This document shows, piece after piece, positions 14,943 through 23,031 of a DNA stretch of 26,508 bases. The position numbers and the translations under genes are program-made. The notes below the pieces were generated by a model that saw only the letters and a program-made list of their open reading frames with translations, made no database searches and had not been told where the DNA came from. The stretch is from Leptospirillum sp. Its GTDB lineage: Bacteria; Nitrospirota; Leptospirillia; Leptospirillales; Leptospirillaceae. Each line of letters opens with the position of its first letter. Position 1 is the stretch's first letter. The DNA is taken from the NCBI GenBank assembly GCA_027346125.1, contig DAIEST010000238.1, positions 1 through 26,508 of the forward strand, given 5' to 3'.

Positions 14943-15610
14943 CGTGAAGATTCCTCTCGTGAGCGGAGCAGGTCGGACAGGGATTCCAGGACGTCCCGGC
15001 CCAGGCGATTCCCGTATGCGGACAGTCGATCCGCCTGAAGGGGATGCTTCAGTGCCCAGTCGAGATTGAACTCCTGCAGGATCTGCCGGATTTCCGGCCG
15101 GTCATAACGCGCATCGGACAACAGAACCTGACGGAGCACGACATGTTCGCGCGCGTAGGCGGAAATTTCCCCGTTTCCGAGCGCTGCGGACAGGTATTCT
15201 CCAATCTCCCGCACCAGCAGCGGATCCGGCGGATCGGAACCCACGGACAACAACAGGGGGTCCAGTCGTCCGACAAAGGGCAGGGAAACCGGATTGCCTT
15301 CGGATGGCGTCGCCTGATTGACAAACCCGTCCGAACGCCCGGAAATCCGGCAGTTGATCTCAGGACGATCCGTCAGGGCCAGAACGAGCGAAAATCCCGC
15401 CTCGTCTCCTTCCAGATACCTCCGCGGGATCCAGAGGAACCGGCCGGACTCGGCCATGCGCCCGAGCTCCGGAACAAGCGAGGGAGAAACGAGCGAAACC
15501 CGCGCGCCGGAAGCCAGGAGGGCAGGCATCTTCCGGAGGGCGACCATCCCGCCACCGACCACCAGAACGGACCGGCCGGACAGGTCCAGATAGACCGGGT
15601 ACCGATGCAC
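14933..15610 (-). CDS. Precorrin-2 dehydrogenase/sirohydrochlorin ferrochelatase-like protein (Met8/CysG-N type)
   Basis: A 225-residue protein opening MHRYPVYLDLSGRSVLVVGGGMVALRK, the NAD-binding Rossmann start typical of CysG N-terminal/Met8p enzymes. WIPRRYLEGDEAGFSLVLALTDRPEIN and LPFVGRLDPLLLSVGSDPPDPLL follow in family order. The C-terminal helical part (about 145-225) is of normal size. Such enzymes oxidise precorrin-2 to sirohydrochlorin, and some insert iron to make siroheme. The usual Asp-containing segment after VN (VNVVDDP in relatives) reads VNQATPSEGN here, so the catalytic Asp appears to be missing and activity may be altered. The GTG start at 15610 has AGGAGAGG four bases upstream. 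It follows bamD by 10 bp. Confidence 0.82.
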   Translation of the reverse strand: MHRYPVYLDLSGRSVLVVGGGMVALRKMPALLASGARVSLVSPSLVPELGRMAESGRFLWIPRRYLEGDEAGFSLVLALTDRPEINCRISGRSDGFVNQATPSEGNPVSLPFVGRLDPLLLSVGSDPPDPLLVREIGEYLSAALGNGEISAYAREHVVLRQVLLSDARYDRPEIRQILQEFNLDWALKHPLQADRLSAYGNRLGRDVLESLSDLLRSREESSRCI

Positions 15611-15620
15611 AGATCCTCTC

Positions 15621-16325
15621 CTAGCGGGAGATATATCCTTCCCGTTTCCAGTACGAAAGCAGGATCCGGGATTTTCGGGCGTATTTCGACCTGGGGAACT
15701 GCTGAATCAGTTTTCCGAGAAGTCGCGCGGCCTGATCCCTTTCCTTCAAATGGAACTTCGAAAGAGCAAAGTAGTACTCGGCACGATCATACCGGGCCGA
15801 ATCCGGATATTTCAGCAAAATGGTGTGGAACCTGTAGGAAGCGGCCTTGTAGCGCTTTGTCCTGTAATAGAAGCTGCCGACATAGAAATGGACGCGGGAA
15901 AGCCGGTCCCGGCAATAGGTCACCTTTTTTTCCGCCTTCGACACATACGGGGAATCGGGATATTCGTCGATCACTTTCTGGAAATCCGACAGGGCCTTTC
16001 GAACGGGGGAGGGGTCCCGATCCACCGACAGGATCTGGTAGAAATCGCACATCCCCATCCGGTATTGGGCGAACGCCGCCAGGGGGTGCGTCGGATGCAG
16101 CTCGAGAAATCTCTTGTACTCCCCCCGGGCTTCGATGAAATCCCCCTTGAAATAGAAGCGGGAAGCCTCGTCGAGCAGGGCGGAGGTCCCGAAAGCGTGG
16201 GTCCGGAAGCTGTATGTATGGGGATCCTTCGGCGTCGGGGGGAGAAGGCCCAGATAAGTGCATCCGGACAGGAAGGGAATGGCCAGAAAAAGCGCCAGAA
16301 AGGGAAGCACCGCCCATTTCCGCAT
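15621..16325 (-). CDS. bamD: Outer membrane assembly lipoprotein BamD (YfiO)
   Basis: A 234-residue lipoprotein. A lipoprotein signal (MRKWAVLPFLALFLAIPF) ends in the lipobox LSGC with Cys22, giving an outer-membrane-anchored protein. Five tetratricopeptide-type repeats follow, visible as ALLDEASRFYFKGDFIEARGEY, LAAFAQYRMGMCDFYQ, DFQKVIDEYPDSPYVSKAEKKV, SFYYRTKRYKAASYRF and ARLLGKLIQQFPRSKYARKS. BamD is the essential partner of BamA in beta-barrel insertion. ATG at 16325 was chosen for the signal peptide; in-frame starts at 16382 and 16412 would put a hydrophilic stretch before it. It leads a short operon with the Met8-like gene and a small membrane protein. Confidence 0.88.
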   Translation of the reverse strand: MRKWAVLPFLALFLAIPFLSGCTYLGLLPPTPKDPHTYSFRTHAFGTSALLDEASRFYFKGDFIEARGEYKRFLELHPTHPLAAFAQYRMGMCDFYQILSVDRDPSPVRKALSDFQKVIDEYPDSPYVSKAEKKVTYCRDRLSRVHFYVGSFYYRTKRYKAASYRFHTILLKYPDSARYDRAEYYFALSKFHLKERDQAARLLGKLIQQFPRSKYARKSRILLSYWKREGYISR

Positions 16326-16381
16326 CGAAAGAGACGCTCCATTTTCCGCTTTGCGGCCTTCGCCGGCTCCCGGGCATTTCA

Positions 16382-16390
16382 TGCTAGAAT
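16382..16390 (+). promoter_or_regulatory. Extended -10 element before the FabH-like gene
   Basis: TGCTAGAAT matches the extended -10 pattern TGnTATAAT with one mismatch in the hexamer. No -35 element is seen at the usual distance, which is acceptable for extended -10 promoters. Transcription would start near 16397, about 45 nt before the ATG at 16442. It lies between the divergent bamD and FabH-like genes. Confidence 0.4.
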
Positions 16391-16441
16391 CGTTCGGCAT
16401 TGTTTTTTTCATCCCACATGACTGCCATTTTTGGACCCATT

Positions 16442-17431
16442 ATGTCAACTCGAGAACGTCTCGCCCATCTGGTCCACCTGTCGGGAATCGGCTGGGTGCG
16501 GGATCTTCCCCGGATTCCCTTTCCGGAAGGTCCCGGATTCCCGGACACCCCGGAAGAACTTTACGAACTGACCGGGATCCTGACCCGATCCCGCGCCGGC
16601 TCGCTTGAAGTCGACGATCTGGCCGAACGCGCCTGCCGGGACCTTTTCCGGTCCGACCCCGGTCTTCCCGATGCCGTCGACTTCCTGCTGGTCACAACGA
16701 CGACCCCGGTCTTCCCGATGCCTTCCACTGCCGCCCTGGTCGCCAGCCGGCTTTTCAGGGACAGGACCGTCCCCGCCCTCGACGTGGGCGGATCCTGCAG
16801 CGGATTTCTTGTGGCCCTTCAGACGGCCACCGCGCTGATCGGTTCCGGAGCGTGCCGGACGATCCTCATCGTTTCCGCCGAAAAGAAATCCTCCCAACTC
16901 TGTCCCGTTCACGGCCCGGAAACAGCCCCCCTGTTCGGAGACATGGCCGTTGCCGCCTTGGTCTCCGGAGAGCGGTACACCCTGAACGGGCAGCCGCCCC
17001 TGGCCGTCAGGGCCGTCCGCACCGCCGCCAGAGGGGATCTCGCGGCACTCATCCGAAAAGAGACAGACCCCTGCGACGGGAAACGGATCCTTCGCATGAA
17101 CGGAACCCGCGTGTTCCGGGAAGCGATCGCGACACTCTCTTCCGAGATTCCTCTCTTCCTGTCCCGTCAGAATCTGACGATCGCAGATCTGGGTCTGGCC
17201 ATCTTCCACCAGGCCAATGCACGACTTCTGGCAAAACTCTCGGAACGTCTCGGAATTCCTCCGGAAAAGCTGCCCCTCACGATCGCGGACCATGGCAACA
17301 CCTCGTCCGCCAGTCTTCCGCTGACGCTCGGACACGCACTCGACCGGACTCCCTTTCCGAAAGGCCCCCTCCTGCTCTCGGCGTTCGGTGGAGGAATCAC
17401 TTACGGAATGGCCCTGCTCGAGCAGTCCTGA
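16442..17431 (+). CDS. 3-oxoacyl-ACP synthase III (FabH)-like protein
   Basis: A 329-residue thiolase-fold condensing enzyme. The KAS III triad is readable: Cys119 in DVGGSCSGFLVAL, His256 in FHQANARLL and Asn286 in HGNTSSASLPL. LTGILTRSRA resembles the ERTGI-x-R-R segment, and C-terminal LLSAFGGGITYGMALLE is standard. FabH joins acetyl-CoA to malonyl-ACP to start fatty-acid synthesis, but divergent members start other acyl chains. The N-terminal strand (LVHLSGIGW) is unusual and the gene is not beside plsX, fabD or acpP, so a specialised role is possible. The start is uncertain: in-frame ATGs also occur at 16400 and 16418, and none has a strong ribosome binding site. The gene ends exactly at the base before the ntrX stop codon. 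Confidence 0.82.
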   Translation: MSTRERLAHLVHLSGIGWVRDLPRIPFPEGPGFPDTPEELYELTGILTRSRAGSLEVDDLAERACRDLFRSDPGLPDAVDFLLVTTTTPVFPMPSTAALVASRLFRDRTVPALDVGGSCSGFLVALQTATALIGSGACRTILIVSAEKKSSQLCPVHGPETAPLFGDMAVAALVSGERYTLNGQPPLAVRAVRTAARGDLAALIRKETDPCDGKRILRMNGTRVFREAIATLSSEIPLFLSRQNLTIADLGLAIFHQANARLLAKLSERLGIPPEKLPLTIADHGNTSSASLPLTLGHALDRTPFPKGPLLLSAFGGGITYGMALLEQS

Positions 17432-18823
17432 TCACCTCTCCGAAGCTCCTTCCTCACCGGCCTCTTCGGTGGCCGGAAACTGCTTCAGCTTCCGGTAGAG
17501 CGAGGTGCGGTCCACCTTGAGGATTTCGGAGGCCCGGGTCATGTTCCCGCCGCAATTCCGGACCGTTTCCTGAATATACTCCCTTTCGAACGCGTCACGG
17601 GCCTCCTTCAGGGAGACGGATCCGTGCGTCGCCGCGGATCCGTCCTGGACGTCCGCCCCGCTTCCCAGCATCGACCGGATGGCAGCGCCGTCGATCACCG
17701 GATCCGGGATCATGATCAGGAGACGCTCGACCAGATTCCGCAGTTCGCGCACATTTCCAGGCCAGGAATATCGGCAGAGCAGCGCGATCGCCTCTTCGGT
17801 GAACCCTTTGGGCTTCAACCCCTCGTGGGCCGTCAGATCCTCGATGAAATGGGCAATGAGAAGCGGAATGTCCTCGTAACGTTCGCGAAGAGGAGGCACA
17901 GTGATCGGAATGACATTCAACCGGTAAAAGAGATCGTCCCGGAATTCCCGCTTGCGGATCAGGTCGGGCAGATCCTTGTTCGATGCGGCAATCACCCGCA
18001 CGTCGATCTGGATGTCCCGGTTCCCTCCGACCCGCTGGAGCCTCTTCTCCTGGAGAACGCGAAGCACCTTGGCCTGGGTCGGAAGGCTCATGTCCCCGAT
18101 TTCGTCGAGCAAAAGCGTACCGCCGGAAGCCAGTTCGAACTTCCCCTTTTTCTGCGACATCGCCCCGGTGAACGCTCCCTTCTCGTAGCCGAACAGCTCG
18201 CTTTCGATCAGGCTTTCCGGAATGGCCGCACAATTGACGTCCACAAATGCGCGACCGTTTCTCGGGGACAGGCGGTGAATTTCCCGCGCGACAAGTTCCT
18301 TTCCGGTTCCGTTTTCACCCTGGATCAGGACCCATCCATTGGTCGGTCCCGCCTTCGCGATCGCCTCCATCAGGGACCGGATGGGTTCCGAGTCCCCGAC
18401 AATCCGGTAACTCCGTTCCACGATGCGGCGGAGGGACTGGTTCTCTTCTTCGAGGTTCCTCTGCCGGAGAGCATGGCGGACGGTGATCAGGACCTTTTCC
18501 AGCGAGAAGGGTTTTTCCACATAATCGAACGCCCCCGTCTTGATCGCCCGGACGGCCGTCTCGATCGTACCGTGACCGCTCATGACAATGACAGGAATTT
18601 CCGGATGCCGTTCCCTGAACGTTCCCATCAGGGAAAGACCGTCGTCCGAACCCAGCCAGACATCGAGAAAGATCACGTCGGGAAGGTCCTCTTCCAGCTT
18701 CCTGAGACATTCCGACGCGGACTGGGCCGTCACGACCCGGTACCCTTCATCGGTCAGCACCTCTCCCAGCACCTTCAGGATGTTGGGTTCGTCATCGACA
18801 ACCAGAACAGATTCACGATTCAT
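17432..18823 (-). CDS. ntrX: NtrC/NtrX-type sigma54-dependent response regulator
   Basis: A 463-residue activator with three domains. The receiver (1-120) has the phosphoacceptor Asp54 in VIFLDVWLG, the acidic pair DDE at 10-12 and Lys104 in EKPFS. The AAA+ sigma54-interaction domain (~140-375) has Walker A GENGTGKE (169-176), the sigma54 contact motif GAFTGA (216-221), Walker B GGTLLLDEIGD and the arginine finger region YSWPGNVREL. The C-terminal Fis-type helix-turn-helix reads CGGNMTRASEILKVDRTSLYRKLKQF. Once phosphorylated it would open sigma54 promoters. The ATG at 18823 overlaps ntrY by 11 bp with a GGAG ribosome binding site, so the kinase is its cognate partner. NtrX rather than NtrC is chosen because the kinase is NtrY-like. 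Confidence 0.9.
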   Translation of the reverse strand: MNRESVLVVDDEPNILKVLGEVLTDEGYRVVTAQSASECLRKLEEDLPDVIFLDVWLGSDDGLSLMGTFRERHPEIPVIVMSGHGTIETAVRAIKTGAFDYVEKPFSLEKVLITVRHALRQRNLEEENQSLRRIVERSYRIVGDSEPIRSLMEAIAKAGPTNGWVLIQGENGTGKELVAREIHRLSPRNGRAFVDVNCAAIPESLIESELFGYEKGAFTGAMSQKKGKFELASGGTLLLDEIGDMSLPTQAKVLRVLQEKRLQRVGGNRDIQIDVRVIAASNKDLPDLIRKREFRDDLFYRLNVIPITVPPLRERYEDIPLLIAHFIEDLTAHEGLKPKGFTEEAIALLCRYSWPGNVRELRNLVERLLIMIPDPVIDGAAIRSMLGSGADVQDGSAATHGSVSLKEARDAFEREYIQETVRNCGGNMTRASEILKVDRTSLYRKLKQFPATEEAGEEGASER

Positions 18824-21107
18824 TCGAAAGGACTCCGTTTTCTTCTCCGTCGCCGGCGACAGGTTTCGGCAGCGGCTTCACCGGAAAGACCAGGGAGAAG
18901 AGCGCACCTCCGGACGGACGGTTGGAGTAGGAAATGGACGCTCCGTGTTCTTCCAGGATCCGGTGAACGATGGCCAGGCCCAATCCCATTCCATGATGTT
19001 TGGTCGAAAAATAGGGGAGAAAAATCCGGTCGAGATTTTCCGGAGGAATCCCCGGGCCCGAATCCCCGAAGAATACTGTCACATGTTCCCTGCCCGGAGC
19101 CAGACGGACAGTGATGTCGATCTGTCCGGACTCGTTCATGGCATTGACCGCATTGTCGAAAAGATTGACGAAAACCCGACGGATCGCGTTCCTGTCCAGG
19201 GAAAGAAGAGGGAGGTCGGGTTCGGCTTCCGTCCTGACTTCGACATCCTTGTGGGCAGACCGGTACAGACCGGCCACATCGGCGAGGAGGGAGACGATAT
19301 CCATCGGAACCGGCGTGCTCCCGGGAATTCGGGCAAACGTGGAGAACTCGTCCACCAGGTGCTTCATTCCCTGAACCTCGTCCACGATTGTCTGAATCGC
19401 CGCTTCGAACACTTTCGGGAAATCCTCCGACTTGTCCAGAAATTTCTTCTGGAGCCTCTGTGCCGACAGCTGGATCGGCGTCAGCGGGTTCTTGATCTCG
19501 TGGGCGATCCTCTGCGCCACTTCCCGCCACGTCTGGGCCTTCTGCGCCATCAGAAGGGCCGTGACATCGTCGAAAACGATCACCACGCCGCCCGGGTTGT
19601 CCGCGCTTGCCTGTGCCAGTCGATTGACCCGGATCCGGAAGGTCTTCGTCTTTCCGGAAGGAAGTTCAAGCGAACGCTCCTCCTCCCCCCCGCCCGGAAG
19701 CGCTTCGCGGGTCTTCCCGATCAGTGCCGAAAAGAGGCTGAACGCCGGATGGTTCACCTCGGAGAGACGAACGCCGACGGCCTGATCGCGGGGAAGGTCC
19801 AGAAGCTCCTCCGCCGACTGGTTGAACGTCGAGACCCGGCCTTCCCCGTCCAGGGAAATCACCCCCGTCCCGATGTGTTCCAGAATCGTTTCCGTGTACT
19901 CCCGACGTCTTGCCAGTTCGGAATTCGCCTGCTGGAGGGTACGGTTCGAATCGGACAGATCCTCCGTCATCTGGTTGAACGAACGGATCAGGAGGGCAAA
20001 TTCGTCCTGGCCGGACTCCGGAACCCGGACGGCGAGATTGCCTTTTGCCACTTCCTCGGTCGCCCGCTCCAGGGCTCCGATCGGCTCCGTAATCTTCCGG
20101 GCGAGATAGATGCCGAACCAGACCGCCCCGAAAATGATGATCAGGGTAATCATCAAAAACAGGAGCAGATAGGATTCCCGGATCGGATTCTTGAACTTCT
20201 GAAGGGCCTGATAATCGCGGAACGCATGGGTAATGCTCCGCATTTTTTCAAGAAACCGGCCGGGCACGAAATAATTCACGACCACCGCGCCCTGGCTGGA
20301 AAGACCCTTGTTTCCCTGGGGTCTCGGAAGCGTCACCGGAACCACGCCACGGATCAGATCCCCCATCCCGGTGGAGTAGACGAACGCCTCCCCGCCCTTG
20401 GACAGGGCCTGGGAAACCTCTCCCCTCGGGAGATCCAGAAGGCGGACGTTCAGGGAATTGATCCGGCCGATCCGGACGGGTCTGGGATCCTGGAACCCGA
20501 GACCAAAATGCATGACGTAAAGCTCGACTCCGGCCAGATCGTATTCGTTGCGCTTCCGGGAAAGAAAGCTTTTCAGAAGATCCGGACTGGCGACCACCTG
20601 GGGCCGGACCGCCAGCTCATCCGCGATTTCCCTGGCGATGAGCACCGTGTTGGACTTCGTCTGGTCATAATACCCCTTGGCCACCTCCAGCGATGAATGC
20701 AGAGAGTCGGTGATGGGAAAACTGAACCACCGCTGGACCGAATTGTTCAGGAATCCCGATGCGACGACAAACAGAAGGATCGAAGGGATCAGGACCATGA
20801 GCAGAAAGGAGCCGATCAGACGGGACTTGAAGCCGCTTCCGAAAATCCGGCGTTTCCGATCCCAGTACAGCTTCACGATATTCCGGATGAGGACCATGAC
20901 GAGGGAAGCCGCGAGAATGAAGTCGATATTGAACAGGAAGATGACAATGAGGTGAGAAATCAGTCTGGAAGAATAGTGGACAGGGGGGGTCCGGATCTGG
21001 ATGAGGGTCACCACCACAGTGATGAGGAGAAATCCCCCTATCAGGATCCCCGGGGAGCGAAGAACTCTCTTGAACCCTCCCGGAACGGGCGGCTCCATCT
21101 CATTCAT
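18813..21107 (-). CDS. ntrY: NtrY-type membrane sensor histidine kinase
   Basis: A 764-residue kinase. Three N-terminal membrane helices (~18-38, ~48-74, ~95-120) are followed by an extracytoplasmic region (~121-310), a fourth helix (~312-335) and a HAMP domain (~336-390). A PAS domain (~400-515) leads to HisKA with phosphorylated His536 in AHEIKNPLTP. The HATPase has the N box NLFDNAVNAM, GDSGPGIPP and STKHHGMGLGLAI. This is the NtrY layout. The ATG at 21107 has a GGGAGAGAC ribosome binding site. The signal sensed is unknown; in proteobacteria NtrY/NtrX affects nitrogen, redox and envelope functions. It is 17 bp after the AsmA-like gene. Confidence 0.92.
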   Translation of the reverse strand: MNEMEPPVPGGFKRVLRSPGILIGGFLLITVVVTLIQIRTPPVHYSSRLISHLIVIFLFNIDFILAASLVMVLIRNIVKLYWDRKRRIFGSGFKSRLIGSFLLMVLIPSILLFVVASGFLNNSVQRWFSFPITDSLHSSLEVAKGYYDQTKSNTVLIAREIADELAVRPQVVASPDLLKSFLSRKRNEYDLAGVELYVMHFGLGFQDPRPVRIGRINSLNVRLLDLPRGEVSQALSKGGEAFVYSTGMGDLIRGVVPVTLPRPQGNKGLSSQGAVVVNYFVPGRFLEKMRSITHAFRDYQALQKFKNPIRESYLLLFLMITLIIIFGAVWFGIYLARKITEPIGALERATEEVAKGNLAVRVPESGQDEFALLIRSFNQMTEDLSDSNRTLQQANSELARRREYTETILEHIGTGVISLDGEGRVSTFNQSAEELLDLPRDQAVGVRLSEVNHPAFSLFSALIGKTREALPGGGEEERSLELPSGKTKTFRIRVNRLAQASADNPGGVVIVFDDVTALLMAQKAQTWREVAQRIAHEIKNPLTPIQLSAQRLQKKFLDKSEDFPKVFEAAIQTIVDEVQGMKHLVDEFSTFARIPGSTPVPMDIVSLLADVAGLYRSAHKDVEVRTEAEPDLPLLSLDRNAIRRVFVNLFDNAVNAMNESGQIDITVRLAPGREHVTVFFGDSGPGIPPENLDRIFLPYFSTKHHGMGLGLAIVHRILEEHGASISYSNRPSGGALFSLVFPVKPLPKPVAGDGEENGVLSNES

Positions 21108-21124
21108 TGTCTCTCCCCCAGCAC

Positions 21125-22351
21125 TCAGGACACGGAAGGACCCAGAACCTTCCCGGCCAGTTCGAGCCACTCGCCAAAGACGCTCGAGCAACGGGGAAGA
21201 CGGATTGTACGGCGCACCGTCACCTGGATCGGGACCCCCCCGAAAACGGAAGGCGAACGCCGTTCCTGGCGAATCCGGATCCGGGCGACCGGAGCGGCCG
21301 TCGACAGATTCGCGATCAGTCTGGCCGAAACGGATCCCCCCCTGGAAAAAACGGCGGAGAAGGGCTGGATATGCAGTCGATCGGGAGAAAACCTGGCTCT
21401 CAGGGAAACGGACCGGTATTGCGTTCCCGAGACGACCAGCTTCTTTCCCCGAATCAGCAGGTTCCCGGTCCACCGGTGGACCGGACCATGGATATACCCA
21501 TCCGTCCTGAGACTTCCCGAAAATCCCTTCGGACCTCCCCCCAGAAGGGGAGAGATCCCGGAAAGATCGATCTTTCCGTGAAAAAACAAGTCCAGAAAGG
21601 GACGATCCTGGATCCGCGTCACGTTTCCCTTGATCCAGAACCAGGAGGGCTTCATGGACAGCCCGACCCGGAAATCCCTCAGGCTCCCCCGTTCAAGGCT
21701 CCCCATGAACCTGAACCCATCCACGGAAACAACGCCCGAACCGGTCTGAACCGTCAGGGCGGGGGAAGAAAAGCGGACCCGGAACCGGTCCATCAGAAGA
21801 TTCGAGTCCACCGCACCGCCAAGTTTTTCGAGCACCACCAGGGGGGGCTTCCTGTCCGGTCCCCATTCGACGCGGGCATCGATCACCCGAAAGGAATGGA
21901 CAATCGCTCCCCCCTCGCCGGAAGGCCGGATTCCCGCTCTCCATTTCTCGAAAAACCCGCGGTAGTTGTCCTTGTCGCCCCGGACATACCCGGTGACGAG
22001 GGGATCGTGGAACGTCAGGTCCCGAAAATCATAGATCCGGTTCAGGAGAGAGAGAAGACTGACGTGACCGTCCACTTCAGGGAAAAAGAACAGCGGGCGC
22101 CAGCTCCGTCCGGACTCTCCCATCGGAAAAAGAACCCGGACCTGGCGGAAGGAGACCGTTCCCAGAAAAAGGCTCAGGTCGACGGATCCGATCTCGATCC
22201 GTCCATGAAACCCCGAATCGACGGACCGGACAAGTTCTGCGCGAAGAGCCTGTTCGAACGAATGGCGGATTTCGTAGAGCGCGGTGAAAAGGACGAATAC
22301 CCCGAAAACAGCCAGGGTAGCCAGGACCCTTCCCCTGGGCAGGCCCTCCAA
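21125..22351 (-). CDS. AsmA/TamB-like membrane-anchored protein
   Basis: A 408-residue protein with one N-terminal membrane helix (~8-28) and then a long, almost wholly beta-strand extracytoplasmic region. The opening IEIGSVDLSLFLGTVSFRQVRV and VDGHVSLLSLLNRIYDFRDLTFHDPLVTGYVR reproduce the N-terminal pattern of AsmA/TamB/YhdP-type proteins, which span the periplasm and move lipid between membranes or help envelope assembly. It is much shorter than TamB but similar to small AsmA-like proteins. The start is TTG at 22351, chosen because it lies 9 bp after the upstream stop with GGGGG at suitable spacing; no ATG is available nearby. It sits between DUF1844-like and ntrY genes. Function is an inference from fold pattern. 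Confidence 0.65.
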   Translation of the reverse strand: MEGLPRGRVLATLAVFGVFVLFTALYEIRHSFEQALRAELVRSVDSGFHGRIEIGSVDLSLFLGTVSFRQVRVLFPMGESGRSWRPLFFFPEVDGHVSLLSLLNRIYDFRDLTFHDPLVTGYVRGDKDNYRGFFEKWRAGIRPSGEGGAIVHSFRVIDARVEWGPDRKPPLVVLEKLGGAVDSNLLMDRFRVRFSSPALTVQTGSGVVSVDGFRFMGSLERGSLRDFRVGLSMKPSWFWIKGNVTRIQDRPFLDLFFHGKIDLSGISPLLGGGPKGFSGSLRTDGYIHGPVHRWTGNLLIRGKKLVVSGTQYRSVSLRARFSPDRLHIQPFSAVFSRGGSVSARLIANLSTAAPVARIRIRQERRSPSVFGGVPIQVTVRRTIRLPRCSSVFGEWLELAGKVLGPSVS

Positions 22352-22360
22352 GGAGACCCC

Positions 22361-23002
22361 CTAGACGGCCCGATCCTTCAGACTCACAAAGTACATCTTG
22401 GCCTGGTAAACCATGTCCTTGACATACTCCCGTTCTTCCGGATCGAGCGCGGATTCCCCTTCCTTGACGAAGAGGTCCATGAGATCGATGAGATACCGTG
22501 CCGACTCGAAATCCGGCGTCCGTTCCGGACGTCCGGTCCTCGGATCGACCCCCAGCGAACTGATTGCCATCCCTCCCAGGATCGCCGGGATATGGCCCAG
22601 CTTCGGCTCCTCCTCCGACTCCGCCCCGCCCATGACCGCAAGGGGAAGACTCTCCTGGAAAGCCTCCTGGAACTTTTCCATCAACCCCAGAAAAAAACGG
22701 GCTTCCTTCAGGTTGAACGAAGGGACGGGACGTCGCGTTTCGGGATCGAACGCGAGATGGTTCAGGACCATTCCCGAAAGAACGGCGAGGATCTGTTCGA
22801 GACGGGCATCTTTCGGAAGCCCTCCGTCATCGGCGTCGTGGTCGTGGCCATGATCGTGGTCATGACCCCCGTCATGACGGTGGATCTCCTCTTCCGTCCG
22901 TTCCTCCGCACGGGATTCCGGAACGGAATGCTCTTCGGCATCAAATCTCGGTCGCCGGTCCGTTATAATGATCTCGGGTTCCTTTTCATCCTTGTCGGCC
23001 AT
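22361..23002 (-). CDS. DUF1844-like protein, tandemly duplicated, with a His/Asp-rich segment
   Basis: A 213-residue soluble protein. After an acidic N-terminus (1-40) comes a His/Asp/Gly-rich stretch at 41-61 (core HDGGHDHDHGHDHD), a likely metal-binding segment. Two similar units follow. Unit A (~68-114) has LAVLSGMVLNHLAFDPETRRP and LKEARFFLGLMEKF; unit B (~136-182) has PAILGGMAISSLGVDPRTGRP and FESARYLIDLMDLF. They share the DP.T.RP turn and the AR.....LM...F helix. The C-terminal end (EREYVKDMVYQAKMYFV) resembles the end of DUF1844 proteins, which are usually half this size. ATG at 23002 has AAGGA seven bases upstream. It is the first gene of the operon leading to NtrY/NtrX. Function unknown. 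Confidence 0.72.
   Translation of the reverse strand: MADKDEKEPEIIITDRRPRFDAEEHSVPESRAEERTEEEIHRHDGGHDHDHGHDHDADDGGLPKDARLEQILAVLSGMVLNHLAFDPETRRPVPSFNLKEARFFLGLMEKFQEAFQESLPLAVMGGAESEEEPKLGHIPAILGGMAISSLGVDPRTGRPERTPDFESARYLIDLMDLFVKEGESALDPEEREYVKDMVYQAKMYFVSLKDRAV
22964..22969 (+). promoter_or_regulatory. Consensus -10 element for the MarC-family gene
   Basis: A perfect TATAAT lies inside the start of the divergent DUF1844-like gene, 63 bp before the GTG of the MarC-family gene on the plus strand. No good -35 element is seen 16-18 bp upstream. In such GC-rich sequence a perfect hexamer just ahead of a gene is notable, but this is a single motif. Confidence 0.35.
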
Positions 23003-23031
23003 CGACCATCCTTTCGCAAACGGAGTTCCCC

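Noticed and set aside
18582..20696. Long plus-strand open frame opposite ntrY/ntrX
   Set aside because: Antisense shadow of two unmistakable signalling genes, with low-complexity, motif-free translation.
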